Source: Hymenolepis diminuta (lineage: Eukaryota; Platyhelminthes; Cestoda; Cyclophyllidea; Hymenolepididae). From it: DNA of 64,000 nucleotides. The position numbers were made by a program, and so were the translations under genes. Positions within the stretch are counted from its first letter, which is position 1. Each line of letters begins with the position of its first letter. A model generated the notes under the pieces. The model was not told where the DNA came from. It ran no database searches and was given only the letters and a program-made list of their open reading frames with translations. The stretch is taken from positions 1,094,536 to 1,158,535 of the forward strand of contig CAADRB010000036.1 of NCBI GenBank assembly GCA_900708905.1, given 5' to 3'. Shown here in pieces: positions 12,014 through 24,900 of the stretch.

Positions 12014-15000
12014 GTTTCAATACTAAAATATTTAAATTACTAGTTTACTCGTCTCAGTAAATATTATATGGAATGCTACGTACTCCTTGCCCAAGTCATA
12101 ATATTCATAGGAGCTTAAGTTCAAATAAACTTAATATATAACTGGGATATAACATAACAACTCCACTTAGAAAGGCGTTTTTCAAAGATCATCTTCGATA
12201 GAGAATAGCATCATAAAATCTTTCTGCAAGAAACTCAATTTCGAATATTTGTCATAATTAACCAATGCGGTTTCTAATTTTGCTGAAGGGCACCCTAACC
12301 ACGGTGAATATTAAATCTAGTTCAATCGATATGGTTTGCACAATTTATGATAAATTAATATAAATTTGGTCATTAGGACAGTTAAGTTAATATTTGCATA
12401 TTTGCATTTTTGCCACTACGACCTTGATTCATTTTTCCAACCTTTTACAAAGACTAAAGGTATTAGTATTTCTTTGAATAAACTGTTACCGAATATCAAT
12501 CGAAATCAGTTCAAGTTATTGATTAAACAATTACAACCAATTAGTACATATAATAATTATTTTATGAACTCCGTTTTTATTTCAATTAAAACAATTTATG
12601 CAGCAATATCTAACTTAGTAAAATAAGTTTTTTTCAAAATTTTCATTTTACACATTTACCATCATGAATCGGAGATAATTTGGCGTTGCCGTGTTCATGA
12701 TTTTAGGTTCCATCGCCTAGGGCCTGGTTTGAATAAATAATTGGGTGTGTAATATGGGAACCTCGTTGTGTTCTTTCAGGTGAGCAGAGTTCAGAACTGC
12801 TCTTCACAAATATAATTAATTAATTTATCCACGTGTAGTGGGATATTTTGACTCTCGGAGTAGTAGCCGAATGAAATTTTTCAGTAGAGGGGTTCAATAA
12901 AACCTTTAGGTAAGTTAAATAAAATTTTGGAATATACGATGGGGAGAAAAAATATCAAAATTCAACGATGATGAAAACAGTCAATAATTGAATGATATTG
13001 AATTTCCTTTATTATTATAATCTAAAATTCTCAAGTTTTTCCGATATTGTAACTTATCATTTCCAAACTCTACTAGACGATGAACGTGCAATTTAATGTA
13101 CATGGCGTTTTCAATAATTCAGTAAAAACAGCTGGCAAGCAAGCTCTGAATATCGTGAACCTCGACTCGAGCAAAATTTGTGTAATCGATTTAAGAAAAT
13201 AAACTTTGAAACATTTAGATACGACAATGTAATTTGAACCTCCTTGAAAAAGTGGCCGAATTCAAATGAATCTTGGAAACCTGACGTCTGATTGTATACT
13301 CCAATAAGACACTCTTTAAATCACATACTGAACAAATTTACAATTTTATTTTTACTTGTTATTGATTGATCAGTTTAAGTTTTAAGTTCTTTTTACGTTA
13401 TTGAAAATTTTCCATTCAACTTCCTATCAGAGGCAAAGTTTCTAACATATAGAAAGTAAGACTAGCAGCTAAGGTGTCTGGTTCTCCTCTCTACCTTCCA
13501 TCTTCCACCAATCTTCACTCCGACAACAGGATGCAGAGAGAAGGAGAGAGAAGAGAAAAGACTGAGGTGAGCGTACTTTATTGGAAATGGATGAAGAACT
13601 ACGAAATGGAAAGAGTGTGTGTATATAGCGGATGTGATTGCAACAGACACAGCAGACAGGGTGCGTGTGTGCAGGATTGTTTATAGAGGGAGGCAAATGC
13701 ATTTTGAGCCAAAGGGACCGGCCAAGAATGCAAAAGAATGACGTCAGCATGATGACAATTGGGAGTTGAATGCGTCATAGCATGCAACATTCAGACAACA
13801 GCATGCCTGCGTGGACGGTTAGCTTATGTGGTATTAGGATATTAGAGATTTACTGTTCCCAAGGTCTTGGGCGAAATAGGAAGACATGTTGAAGAATAGA
13901 AAGCCACTGCAAACATATTCCTTTAACAAATTAAGGCCTGGTATGCTTATTACATCTAAAAATAAATAAGTGATTAAGGAAATCATAGCAATCCAATGAA
14001 ATTCACGCATTTGATATGTACAATACATTGAAAAAATGTCCATCTTTAAAGGCGATATAAATTTTATTTGTTTGTTACATTTGATTTTAGACACTGAAAT
14101 GCTATTATTTTCGTATTACGTCTATAATTCAGATATTAATAATTCGCCTCTACTTTAATATATTCAAAATCAAGAACCTAATATATCAAATACGCATAGA
14201 GTCATATTTATGGCCCTTCATCCTGATGATAAGGTGGTGAGCAAATCAAACATATTCACTTCTACTTGTCTGCATAATGTAAAGTGAAATCAAAAATATT
14301 GTGCAGAATTTTTTCTTCGTTTGAACAATAGTTGTCGGGCTAGTTTTAGATTTCTCCGTACATTTAAGAAATATATAACTAGGTGATATAGGTGAAAGAT
14401 AATTATGAAACTACCAAAATTTAACACACAAATCCTGAACATTTTACCCATTCTATCACATTATAGTTCTCCTTTTAGACTAGGGTTTAAATAAGCTCGG
14501 TCATGAGGATATTAGCTCATTCATAGTAACTAACTGCCCCTTTAACTCGGTCGATTCATGTATATGCTTTGGTTTGCTCAGTGAAATTTGAAGTGACAAA
14601 GATTAAGAAAACGCAGGCGAATGGAAGTCTTTAATTTTGAAAATAATTTAAACATCCACTAGACTTGAAAGCTGGGCTCCAATCTGACTCCCGCAAAAAT
14701 CTCAGAGACAATCAAGATAAAATTTAAGAAATCCTAACTGGAACAATGTAAAAATACTGAATTCAAAGCCGAAATACTTCGATATTTATATCTTACTCCC
14801 CTTAATGAGAAACAAACGGAAAGTTATGAAATTATATACGAATCGCATTTTAATGCATCCTTGTGTTCAATTACCCTAAATAAATGAATCAATGCAAAGG
14901 CTTAGCTAATTTGGGAGGGAGAAACTGATACATTTTGTGTATAATAAAGGAACCTAAAACTTTTAATGAGATCTTATAACCTTCTCAAACATTCTGGAGA

Positions 15001-17013
15001 TCCGACAACGGACAGCAATTTGAAGTAGTCCATGAGGATCACACAAAATTAGTAGACATTTGAAACGAATCTTCGAAATTTCAGGGAAATCGGAAAGTTC
15101 AGAATAGGTCCTTACACGCCAAGCAGAAATCATTCAGTGTTCATTATGCCTCTTAGGAAGGAAAAATATTTAATTCAAATTTTAATTTCGGAAGACTTTT
15201 CAATAAACAAAAGAGAGACAAAAATGACAATTTCGTCAAAAGTCAAATCTGAGATTGTCGTTTCATTGATGAGCCCTTTGACCTTAGTATGTTAGTATTC
15301 GAGAGCAGTATGTAAACTACTCTCTAGTCTTGCTTCTAATGTTAGGCAGATTGGGACTTGCAATTTAACGGCCTGATGCGGTTGGATTTTAAAACGTCCC
15401 CGGATTTAAGGTTCGTCGCTTAGTATTGTGGAAAGTAAGCAGTAGAAAGCGTCATTCGTCTGTATCAACAGTTTCTGGAGTTCTTTTACGTAGTTCCAAA
15501 TATTCTACAGTGATCATCCATCGTAATTTAGTTTACGTGTTAAAGTTAGTTTGACCCGGTGGCCTTTCTCCAACAGCTAAAATGTTTATTCCAACTAATC
15601 TTTCACTTTCCCAACGGTTTCATTAGTAGTCCTACCATATTTTACTACTGCGGATTGCGCTCAATATTCAACTTTTACGAAATAACAATTACCTCTGCAT
15701 CACATACAACAATCTGATGACAATCGTTTTGGCCGTTAAAGAAACCGTAGCCATCCGAAAAACATTGATAAGGTTAAACAGAGAAAGACATTTTCTTGAT
15801 TAGAAATTGTCTGAGCCTACAGTTTTTCATCAGAATCACTATACGAATTTAAAAGTGTGAAGACTTATGTATGCAGAAGTGTTTTAATGTGTCTTTGGGT
15901 AGACAGAGTATGAAAGGAATCAGATTTGATAGTTAAAGCAGTTTACGGCCAGATTGTCCAGCGAAAGGCACTGGACAAATAGGAGTGAAGAATCCGAAGA
16001 GAAGAAAGCATCATTCTAAACTGAATCCTGGAATAGACACAGAAGTGAAATCAGAATTGAAGATTAACCATATTAGACAGATGGAGAATAGAGGTCTCTC
16101 TTTACAACCAAAAAATTGAAGTGTGTCGTTTAAGGAATCCAGAGCTAAAGCTTTGAACCAAAAAATATGAAACAATAAGGTCTTACGAAAAGGAGAGAAC
16201 AATAATAATAATATTGTTCATCAGGAAAGGAAACCGATCTAACCATAGAAGTTCAAGCAAGCCCGAAGAAGAATTTCTAAGAAGTGGGGTATCAAGAGGA
16301 AAATATTGTAATTATGGGAGAACAATATTTTGCTAAATATTTCCTCTATGAATACATTTGTGTATGCGATACGGTATTAATAGTGATCCGTTTGTATATT
16401 TCAAGGTCATAATTGAATTTTTTAACTGGGATTGCGTGCTCTCCTCGTCTCTCCTTTATCTTCCCTTTAAGATTGAGATATCAGGGTTATAGATTGCAAA
16501 AATAAAAGGCACGTTTCTCTAAGAAGTAGGAGGGCAGATGTACATTACTTCGAGTATTTCCAATAGTGGATAGAAAGGTTTTCTTGAATTTTGTCTCGCC
16601 AACTCTTCACCTGTAGTAGTATAGGAATTAGCTTAATGCCAACGAATATAACAATACCAAAGGAAGCACATGAGGAACATGAAGGCCAGCAAGGGTAATG
16701 AGTCATTACATTGACCAACGGCATAACTGGGCGAGCATCCGCGCACTTGGAGTTTAATTATACATATTTGAGAGGGTGAATTACTCAGTTATTAATTGAA
16801 ATGATCAAAAATTCTTCGGTGTATGATAGCTGATAATATCCGGGTAAAATATTACTCATTTTAGTTATAATTGTGTCTAATCTGCTTGAAAAAGTTTTGA
16901 ATTCTTGAACTTAAAACCGTGATTCAGCGATTAAAGACGCAAAGTTACAAATATTTGTAGGATAGGTATTATGTAGTGAATTATAAATAGTAAGACAATT
17001 TTGGTTTTTTCAG
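12014..17013. other. Upstream region of HECTD1, no gene supported
   Basis: No convincing exon was found. Short ORFs on both strands at 13462-13790 overlap one another in a purine-biased stretch and look like composition effects. A short (AAT)n run sits at about 16201-16214. The HECTD1 promoter and any non-coding first exon should lie within the few kilobases before 17.69 kb, but no TATA box or initiator could be chosen with confidence. Confidence 0.4.
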
Positions 17014-17174
17014 CAATTTTGGTTTCCATTAGAATCGCTAGACGAATTTTTGAAGCAAACAGAAACTGCGAAGAGATAAGAATTTTAGTTTGCCGCGACA
17101 TAACTTTACATTCTAAAACCCAAATCTTACGCTTTGGCCTTAGACTATTGACGAATTCGCGTATGACTTCAGAA
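17014..17174 (+). pseudogene. Exon-like ORF with helical-repeat character, possible HECTD1-derived fragment
   Basis: A 161-bp open segment lies between a TTTTTTCAG acceptor (ending 17013) and a GAA|GTAAGT donor (17175). It encodes about 54 residues rich in Ile, Leu and Arg, as in ARM/HEAT helices. Its spacing loosely follows the HECTD1 exon-4 helical region (RLVRGL...CGDFRICHMIR against RIARRIF...CEEIRILVCRD; IVRLALQL against ILRFGLRL). It could be a remnant of the same duplication that left the 4.2-kb pseudogene, a real exon of another gene, or chance. Its length of 161 bp is not a multiple of three, and it does not splice in frame to the HECTD1 start exon in an obvious way. Confidence 0.3.
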
Positions 17175-17691
17175 GTAAGTTTATTGAATATTTATTCGAG
17201 CTTCTATACTCGTATTGCTTAAAATAGATCAATCGAAAAATTATTTTAAATTGTCAGTCCTGCCTATCTAGATATTTAAGTGTCTCAAATAGCTAAAGCA
17301 AGGAAACCCACCGTTGAGCCATATTAAGAAATGTTAATTGTCGGTACTAACATTGATATAATTATAATTTCATTTAAAAATTCTAAATTCTAATAATTTG
17401 ATTTGCGTGGTTTCCTTAATTATAAAGTAACAAAATAATATTAAAAATATTCTATTTAGCAATAAAAAATTCAAAAAATTTCCCATTATTCTCATTTACA
17501 TAAAATATCGAACATGAGAAACATTCAACTGATATAATATTTATTTTTAGGTTGTTTTCAGATTATTTTTATCAAAATTTTAAAGACAGTTAGAATTTTA
17601 AAATGTTATTTCAAATTTTGTTTAGCTGAATGAAAACGCTGGCAAATTTTCATAATTTTATGGCCTAGTATTGTTTTACGTTGCAGCAATA

Positions 17692-18959
17692 ATGGTCTTT
17701 GATCAAGCCGAGGAATTGCTTCAGTCGGAAGATGCGGATGTTCGTTTTGAATACCTGTCATCTATGTGCTTCGAACTGTCAACGAATCCAGACAATCGTA
17801 GATATAGTTCTGATGAGGCTTTTGATATAATGAAATTGATGTTTGATATGTTTTCAAACGAAAATATATCTGACATACTTCTCGAGTTGGCAGGCAGGTC
17901 GCTTACATACTTAGTAGAATTATCTGATCCGCCGGTACTGTTGAAACTTAATACAAGCCAATATAGAGACGTGTGTAATTGTCTTGATGGGATTGATTTA
18001 TCTACAAGATCAGGTCGAGAACTGGCTGAATGTTTAGTTAAAGTAAGTTACATCATTTTTACAACTGGTCTTTAATTTACAGCTACATACTGCAATTGTT
18101 ACTTTACTTTACAGTTATTTGAGACGATAACTCAGTTCAATGTTCAAAGATTATACCAGGCTGGAGCTCCTATTACTATGCTTAGATTTCTTGTAAAATA
18201 TTCTAGTTTGGCAAACCCCTTTATGGACGTCATCAACTCTACAAGGACAGTTGCAGATAGGCTCTTCCGAATCAGCGAACCTTCGGATTCAAGCGTTAGA
18301 GATTGGATGATAGTTCTAAATGAACTTTACAGCAGTGATTCCACCGAGGTTGTCAAATGGGCTCTGCAAATTCTGGGTACAATTTTAAATCGGTTTCTCC
18401 AAACAGGTCAAGACCTTTCAGTCCTTCCTACTGGTGGTTTTGATCAAAGACTTTCACATAATTTGTTCATCATTTGTAAAAAAATTCACAAATTGCCGAC
18501 CACCAGTAAATCTCTTTTCTATAATCCCTCACTTTTTGAATTAGCAAGAACTTCTAGAAATGTCGGTAAGTTTCAAACCCTTAGTTTTTATTATTGCATT
18601 AATATTCCTTGTTTTATTTTTTTTCCTTTTGTCAGTCCGCAATTCAATTTCACAGATTGATGAAAGCGATATTTCGAACATGATCAAGTTATTGAAGGCC
18701 TTGGTGGGATTGTCTTTTTGTTCAAAAGACATGATTGAAAAAATTCTAAGTGAGGAGAACATGATCGCCTTCAGCATTGTGACCATTCTGCAACATCTTC
18801 ATGATGATGCCGTTCTTCGTTTGACCTTCGAGCTTTTGCAGGTGTTGATACTCAGATCGGCCGAACTGAATGCGATTGGTGATAGCGCCTTCTCTAGTTA
18901 CCTGCAGAGTTTTTTATCCTTTAAAAAAGCCCTTGAGGCCGTGAAAAGCAATGATATTG
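17692..18959 (+). other. HECTD1: HECTD1 exons 1-3: N-terminal helical-repeat region
   Basis: These exons encode about residues 1-375. The segment aligns with the animal HECTD1 N-terminus, for example GRELAECLVK against the family's 'SRDLAEQCVK' and a short conserved VADR.F block. Introns of 72 and 70 bp split it at 18043-18114 (GTAAGT...TTTACAG) and 18566-18635 (GTAAGT...TGTCAG). Exon 1 ends in phase 0, and exons 2 and 3 end in phase 1. This is the segment that was copied into the pseudogene at 4.2-5.1 kb. Confidence 0.85.
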
Positions 18960-21900
18960 GTGAGTTTAACGTTGGCACTTGTGCAGTAGTATTGTTTACT
19001 ATCGCCCCTTTTACCCTCCCCTTCTTTTCCTATAGATGCTGTCGATAATTTATTGTCTATGGGACTCGAGCTTGATTACCTGGACAATCAGCATCAGAGT
19101 ATTCTTGCCTGGGCTGCTGCTTACAGTAGTGTAGAAATGGTAAAGAAATTGATTGATCTTTCACCTAATCCCAATCTTGAATTTGCTCTGGCTACTGCAG
19201 CAGCTTTTGGGCGAAAATCGATCTGTGAAGTCCTCCTGGAAGTTGGCGCTAATCCTTATATTCCCGTAAAAGACGGAATGAATACTCTTCAGCTGTTGGA
19301 AAAAATCAGGCCTCCTGGATATGATGAAATAATTGATTTAATAAATAGTTCAAAGCACTCTCCCATAACAGCAGAACCTGCCCAAAATGGAGCTTATCGG
19401 TTGCTTCCGATTTACAGAGGGGAAGTGATTTACTCAAAGGAAGGAAATCCCTTCATTATAGCCAGTGAAATATTCTTCGAATTGGTAGATATGTTCGAGA
19501 AAACTCTCTCGGAAACGATAAAGTATAAGTCATTTTTATTCATCCTACGACTGGTTCGAGGTCTTAACTCGAGAAGTGTGGAGGTTATAAGTGAAAGTTG
19601 TGGAGACTTCCGTATCTGCCATATGATCCGCGTAGCTTTATCCCAAGAGTCTATCAAGATTGTTCGTCTGGCACTGCAACTCTGTGATGAACTTGTGAAG
19701 AAAGCGGGATCAATTTATCGTCCCCTGTTGGATAAACATGGCATCTTTGCTCTAATTAAGACGCTAAATTCTATGATGAAGTTGCCGAATTTCCATTTCA
19801 AGCGATCTGATAATGCCTACAAGGACTCCCAAGACCAACAAGACTCAGTGAGTGCATACTCTAATGAAAATTACGGGGACTCAGAAGATGGGTACAATGA
19901 AAACGATGATGAGGAAGGTGAAAACTCTCCACCTGAGAATAATTTTGGGGGTGTAAGTCAGAAGTTGCCTTTTTATATGCTTAGCAAATACACATATATT
20001 CTCAATACCTCCGTGTTGTCTACTTCTCTGTTTATAGCAAGAACCCGAGAACGAGACAGAGGAACGATCTGATGAAAATCAAGTAAGAATATCACGCTTC
20101 TGACGTTTTACTGTCATTAAGAACACGCTAATATTCACCTTCTTACTACCTTAATATAGCATATGTAGTTTTGTTTACTCTTTTTTTAGAATTCCAAACT
20201 ACCAGATCCGCCGGTATGTTAAACTTTATTTCAACAAATTTCCCTTTAAAGTACTCTCCCATTCTTTACTTGCATGAATCTTAATGAGGGGCTGTTTCTT
20301 ATTTAGCCTCGCGTTTACCAACGGCCGAGTAACATCGTAAGCAATTGCTTTCATTTATTTGGGGTGCATGGCTGCTTGCTTGTCGCTTGGCTTCCTTTTT
20401 CTTCGGTAATGACTGGGGATTGGGTCTTAATCTCTTTTGTGGAATCATGTACCGTGTCTTCATTCCTAATATTGTATTTGCTTGCACGTTGGGTAATTTA
20501 TTATTTATCTTGTTTGGGATGATTCTCCTCCTAACTACATCTCTTCAATTATTTGATTAGGGTTAGATTTTTCACCTCGTCTTGGGTTTACTTTCCTTTG
20601 CTATTTTTCTTTCTTGTTCTTGTATCCAGAAACTGGGGAAAGTGGTGAACAGTGAAGAGTTTTTTATTTTTCTTTCCATTTTAGCATACGGTACCATTAG
20701 GTAGCGCTCGAATCGAAACGTGGAATGATTGGACGGTGGTTGTTTTCGGAGGAATTCTCTTTATCTTCTCTGAAAGTTCGGCGGTTATGATTCCAATAGA
20801 ATGTGGAAATAAGATGATTTTTAGAGCGGCTTACTGTACTTCAAAAGATAACAATTTCAATTTAATTGAGGGTCGAGTCTCAGTTCCATTGGAGTCGGGT
20901 TTGTTTACATCTCCTTTTATATGGATGTCTTCCGCTTTAATATGCGTTGTCGTGTATATTAATGTCTCATTTTATTTTATGCGTTTATAGGGAAAGAGCT
21001 GTGGGAGAAGGTCGTCTACTTGATTCGCAAGTTCAGGGAGTTTAGATTTGAACAAACGAATGACCTTTTTCGTGGATGGCCTTATTTTAGTACCTCTGGA
21101 CATCAATTATTAGAAAGAAGGAGGTCTAGATCTCAAGAACGCAGAAAGTTGTCTTCGTTAGAGGAGGATGGACCCAAACGATCTTCCTCAGTTCCCGCAA
21201 TGAGAACATTTGAGCCTCAAGGTGAAGAATTCAAGGCTGCTACTACAGTGCACTATGCAAAGATGGAAGGAGAAGAAAATTATCCTGTAACTATTAAGGC
21301 TAGAGACATATTGTTGGATTTAGTTGAGACGCCGAGCGGTACTCCATTCATGCGGGTTTATCCTGATCACAAGGAAATCGGACACGCTCTGATGTTCTCG
21401 GCTTGTTTTCAACAGGGTTTCTATCTCCTAAATTTGAACGAAAATGTCGTTTGTCCAGATTCTGGCCTGATACCGGTTCGCATTGATGGACGTAATTGGG
21501 AGGTGCAACATTTGAGTGGAGTCCTACAAAAAGATTTCAGTCGCAAGCTGGATGTGTGAGTGTTTATTTTCAAGGTTTCTTCCACTTTTCTCTTCTTTGG
21601 AAACCGTATAAGTTGGTAATAAATCTTTCTTCCCTTTTTCTAGTCATCACGCAGGTTCGGAAGAGGGAAGTCAAGCGATTCACTTGGACATTCTCAATTT
21701 AGCTTCGAAATTAACATCCAAAGAAGTCGACCGAATTCCTCAATCTGCTCCTCCAACACAGGTGGAAAAGGAGATTGAAGGCAGTGGATCTATGATTAAT
21801 GTTCTTTCCGGTATCGGATGCCAAATGAAATCTGCTGCTAAGGAAAATTCGAAAGATGAGGCACTTGCAATTTTAACTGAATCTTTCACTCGTCTTAAAG

Positions 21901-24900
21901 ATATCTGTTCTGCTGATAAAGAGCCTATCACTCATCATGAAATAGAGTCAAGTAACCTTGTTAGCGCAATCTTATTATGTCTTTCATCAAAGCAGTTGTT
22001 AGTCTGGAGAAATTTGGTAAGTTTCATGCCCCCTCTTATGCTGTTTTAGTAATCCTATCCTTCCTTATTTTCTATCTTTCCTTCTGTCTATCAGGTTCGA
22101 TCCGATCATGCTGAGGACCATTTGCTTTTCCTTGAAGCACGCAGAAATGTATTTCGTGAAATTTTTGGTGGTACAGAGAATTTACAGAACTTAGTGATGT
22201 GCATTCTGGCCTCATTAGATCAAACAGAATGTCTTCCCTTGTATATATTTGAGCAACTGTCATATCCAAACACAAGTTATGGGCTATCAGATCAGCTGGA
22301 GTTGGCTAGAAATCGAGTAAAGGTTAGAAACTATCCAAAATCTGCGCCTCCTAATAAGAATAATTCAACGACTCATTTCGATTTCACTGATGTCATGACG
22401 GAGAATTCGCAAAAGTTGGCTACGCAAACACTTCCTCTGGGAATTATTGCTCCTCCGTTGCCGTATTCCACTGATTACCATAATTTTCTAACCGGTGGAG
22501 GAATTCGTGGTCTCATTGATAAGCGTCTTTTTATGTTAATTGGCTCATGGTTCCCATCGTTGTGTATCGATCAATGCACAGGTGTCATTGGCCATGGACA
22601 GATCGACAAGAATTTATCCATGAAGGTAAAGCGTAGTCAGAATTCTCGCGAGGAAATACTTGTAGACAAGGAGCTCTTTATTCTCTCGCGTGGCTATCGC
22701 TACGCACTGTGTTTTAATTTCTTGGACAATATGGAACAGATCGCCCGGTCAATTAGTGTATTTGATGAATGGCAAGTCCATTTGCTCTCTATGAATGTAT
22801 AAAGAACTTCATGAATTATATCTCCCATATTTTGTATTTTTTTTCATAGGCATAAGAAACCTCGCACCTCATTACCCTTTCTTTACAATCTCATGAGGGG
22901 GAAGAAAGATGAAGTGGGTAATAGAAGGATCCCAGAGCCCTTGAAATTGACAACAGGTCTAGTACGATGGCTGGGAACATGTAGTGGAAAGGTAGAGGAA
23001 TGGAGAAATCCCTGCAGCCAAGGTCTTGTGCAATCTTGCGTTTTTGCTGCGTTTTGCAATAATGCCATCTCCCAGTCGTTTAGTGCAGCTTTTGAGTTGG
23101 AGAATGGCTCGGTTAGGCGAGGTACGAAAGAGGAAGACCAACCTCGTAATGAGGATATCTTGAATGGCTGTGTGGTTGGTCTACGATGGACTCTTGAAAC
23201 AGGTCTTCATATTATCCCTAGCGCTTTTCAAGTGAATTCTATTCGCAGAGGAGGAACACGCGGTCTATTGATTAAACATTGGTGCCTTCAGGGTTCTGAA
23301 AACGGAAGTCGTTGGGTGACCCTATATGTTTCTGAGGCTGCCTTAAAGGGTGATAATCCCGTAACCATTCCTCTGAACCCTGATAACTACAAGATTTGGT
23401 CTGGTCCGCTCAGCGGTAGTATATACACCACAGCATTAGCTCGGGAACTGTCTCATTGTGAGACAGACCTTGTAAAGGCTGGTGTGTGTACTCCAGCAGA
23501 AGAGGAGACTGATTTCGAACCTCCTAGCTTTCGAGTTTTCCGAATAATGGATCTGACGTTGACTGATAAAGCCAAGAAAATGTTTGTTAGTGGATTTGAC
23601 CTATTTGGAACAGTGAAATATGTTCACCATAATGTAAGTTAGAGATCGCTCTTCGTATTATCTTCATTATAATTTTGCTTGTTTGCAAACTGCACATGAA
23701 ATGTACAAATATCGAGATTGGAATATGAAATGTAGTTTATGACACTTGTAGACGAATGCCTAAAGCTATTGTGTATATGTCCATTCTCAATGATCTCTTA
23801 ATAGATCTTATTTAGTAAAAATGACACTGGGCTTGTGTGCTGATGTCGTAGTGGTTGCCGTACATGCGCTTAGAGGAGCTATAGCTGCGATTTCCATCGA
23901 TTCATATTACAAAGACGGAGAGGTAGCAGAATGCGAGTTTCTCACACTAGATATAATATGTTATAATGATGCTGATTTATCTTTTCTTTCCAGCTACTCT
24001 ATCCATATCAAATTACTGGTTCGCCTAGTGAAAAGTTTAAGAAAATGGCTATACGCAAACGCACACGTGAGGAAAATCCGGTCACAGAAGATGAAGTCGC
24101 AGGTGGTCAACCAGCTGTTCAATCAAGTGATAATATTAGCTTCAATGAACAGGACTTGGCAATGTTTGAGATCTCGGAACGGAATGCTGATGAAAACTTC
24201 CAAGATGCTCATTCCGCCGAATCTTCTTTCGGAAGTCCCTTGGCGCTGAGTTCACCAGAATCGGTGTCCTTTGAAAACTTCTTCAACCTCTTTGAATCAG
24301 AAGTCAGTTCCTTTCTACCGAATTTTATTAGCCAATGATTGAGAATCATTGTCCTTTTTGTATTCAAGGGGTTTGGAAAGTTATAATTGCGATCAGAGGA
24401 TAGTTTATGTAGAGATTGGATATCTGTTTTTCTGAATGACAAAGATCTTTTTAGTTTCATCGTCACTTTTCACAAGCCACTAAAGAGGGCGCATATCTAA
24501 AGTTGTATCATTTTCTTATTTGCAGAGATTTTAGCTGCTTTGAACCAAGATTTGCCGCTTTTGTATTATCGAAATTTTGTCAACTTAGTAAAATTCAATA
24601 AGCATAAATTTTACCACCAACCCCTTTTATGAAAGTGTATTTCGACAATTGTCTTAGGGATAACCTCAACAAACCTCCTATGCGAAACCAGATTCATCGG
24701 ACCTAACTAGTGGTTGGCCATTTCGCTCGCTGGGTGTGCATTGATGGGCATTGATCTCATGACTTCCGATTTCGTAAACGAATGCGTTTACCGCTACGCC
24801 ACCGACGCAAATGAGTGATGTAATCATTATTGTACCTCTGGTATTGAAATAGCACTAAGACAGACAGTGAAGCTACTTTAAGAGTCTGACCAAGTTAGAT

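Noticed and set aside
13462..13790. Four overlapping ORFs on both strands
   Set aside because: Mutually overlapping frames in a compositionally biased stretch; none is preferred by motif or splice sites.
20345..20560. 71-codon hydrophobic ORF within HECTD1
   Set aside because: It lies in the 293-bp intron after the 30-bp microexon, is T-rich, and has no place in the family alignment.
22883..23141. Minus-strand ORFs of 60-61 codons opposite HECTD1
   Set aside because: Shadows of exon 13 on the opposite strand.
23821..23993. ORF start upstream of HECTD1 exon 14
   Set aside because: It is intron 13; the true exon starts after TTTCCAG at 23994, in a different frame from that ORF.
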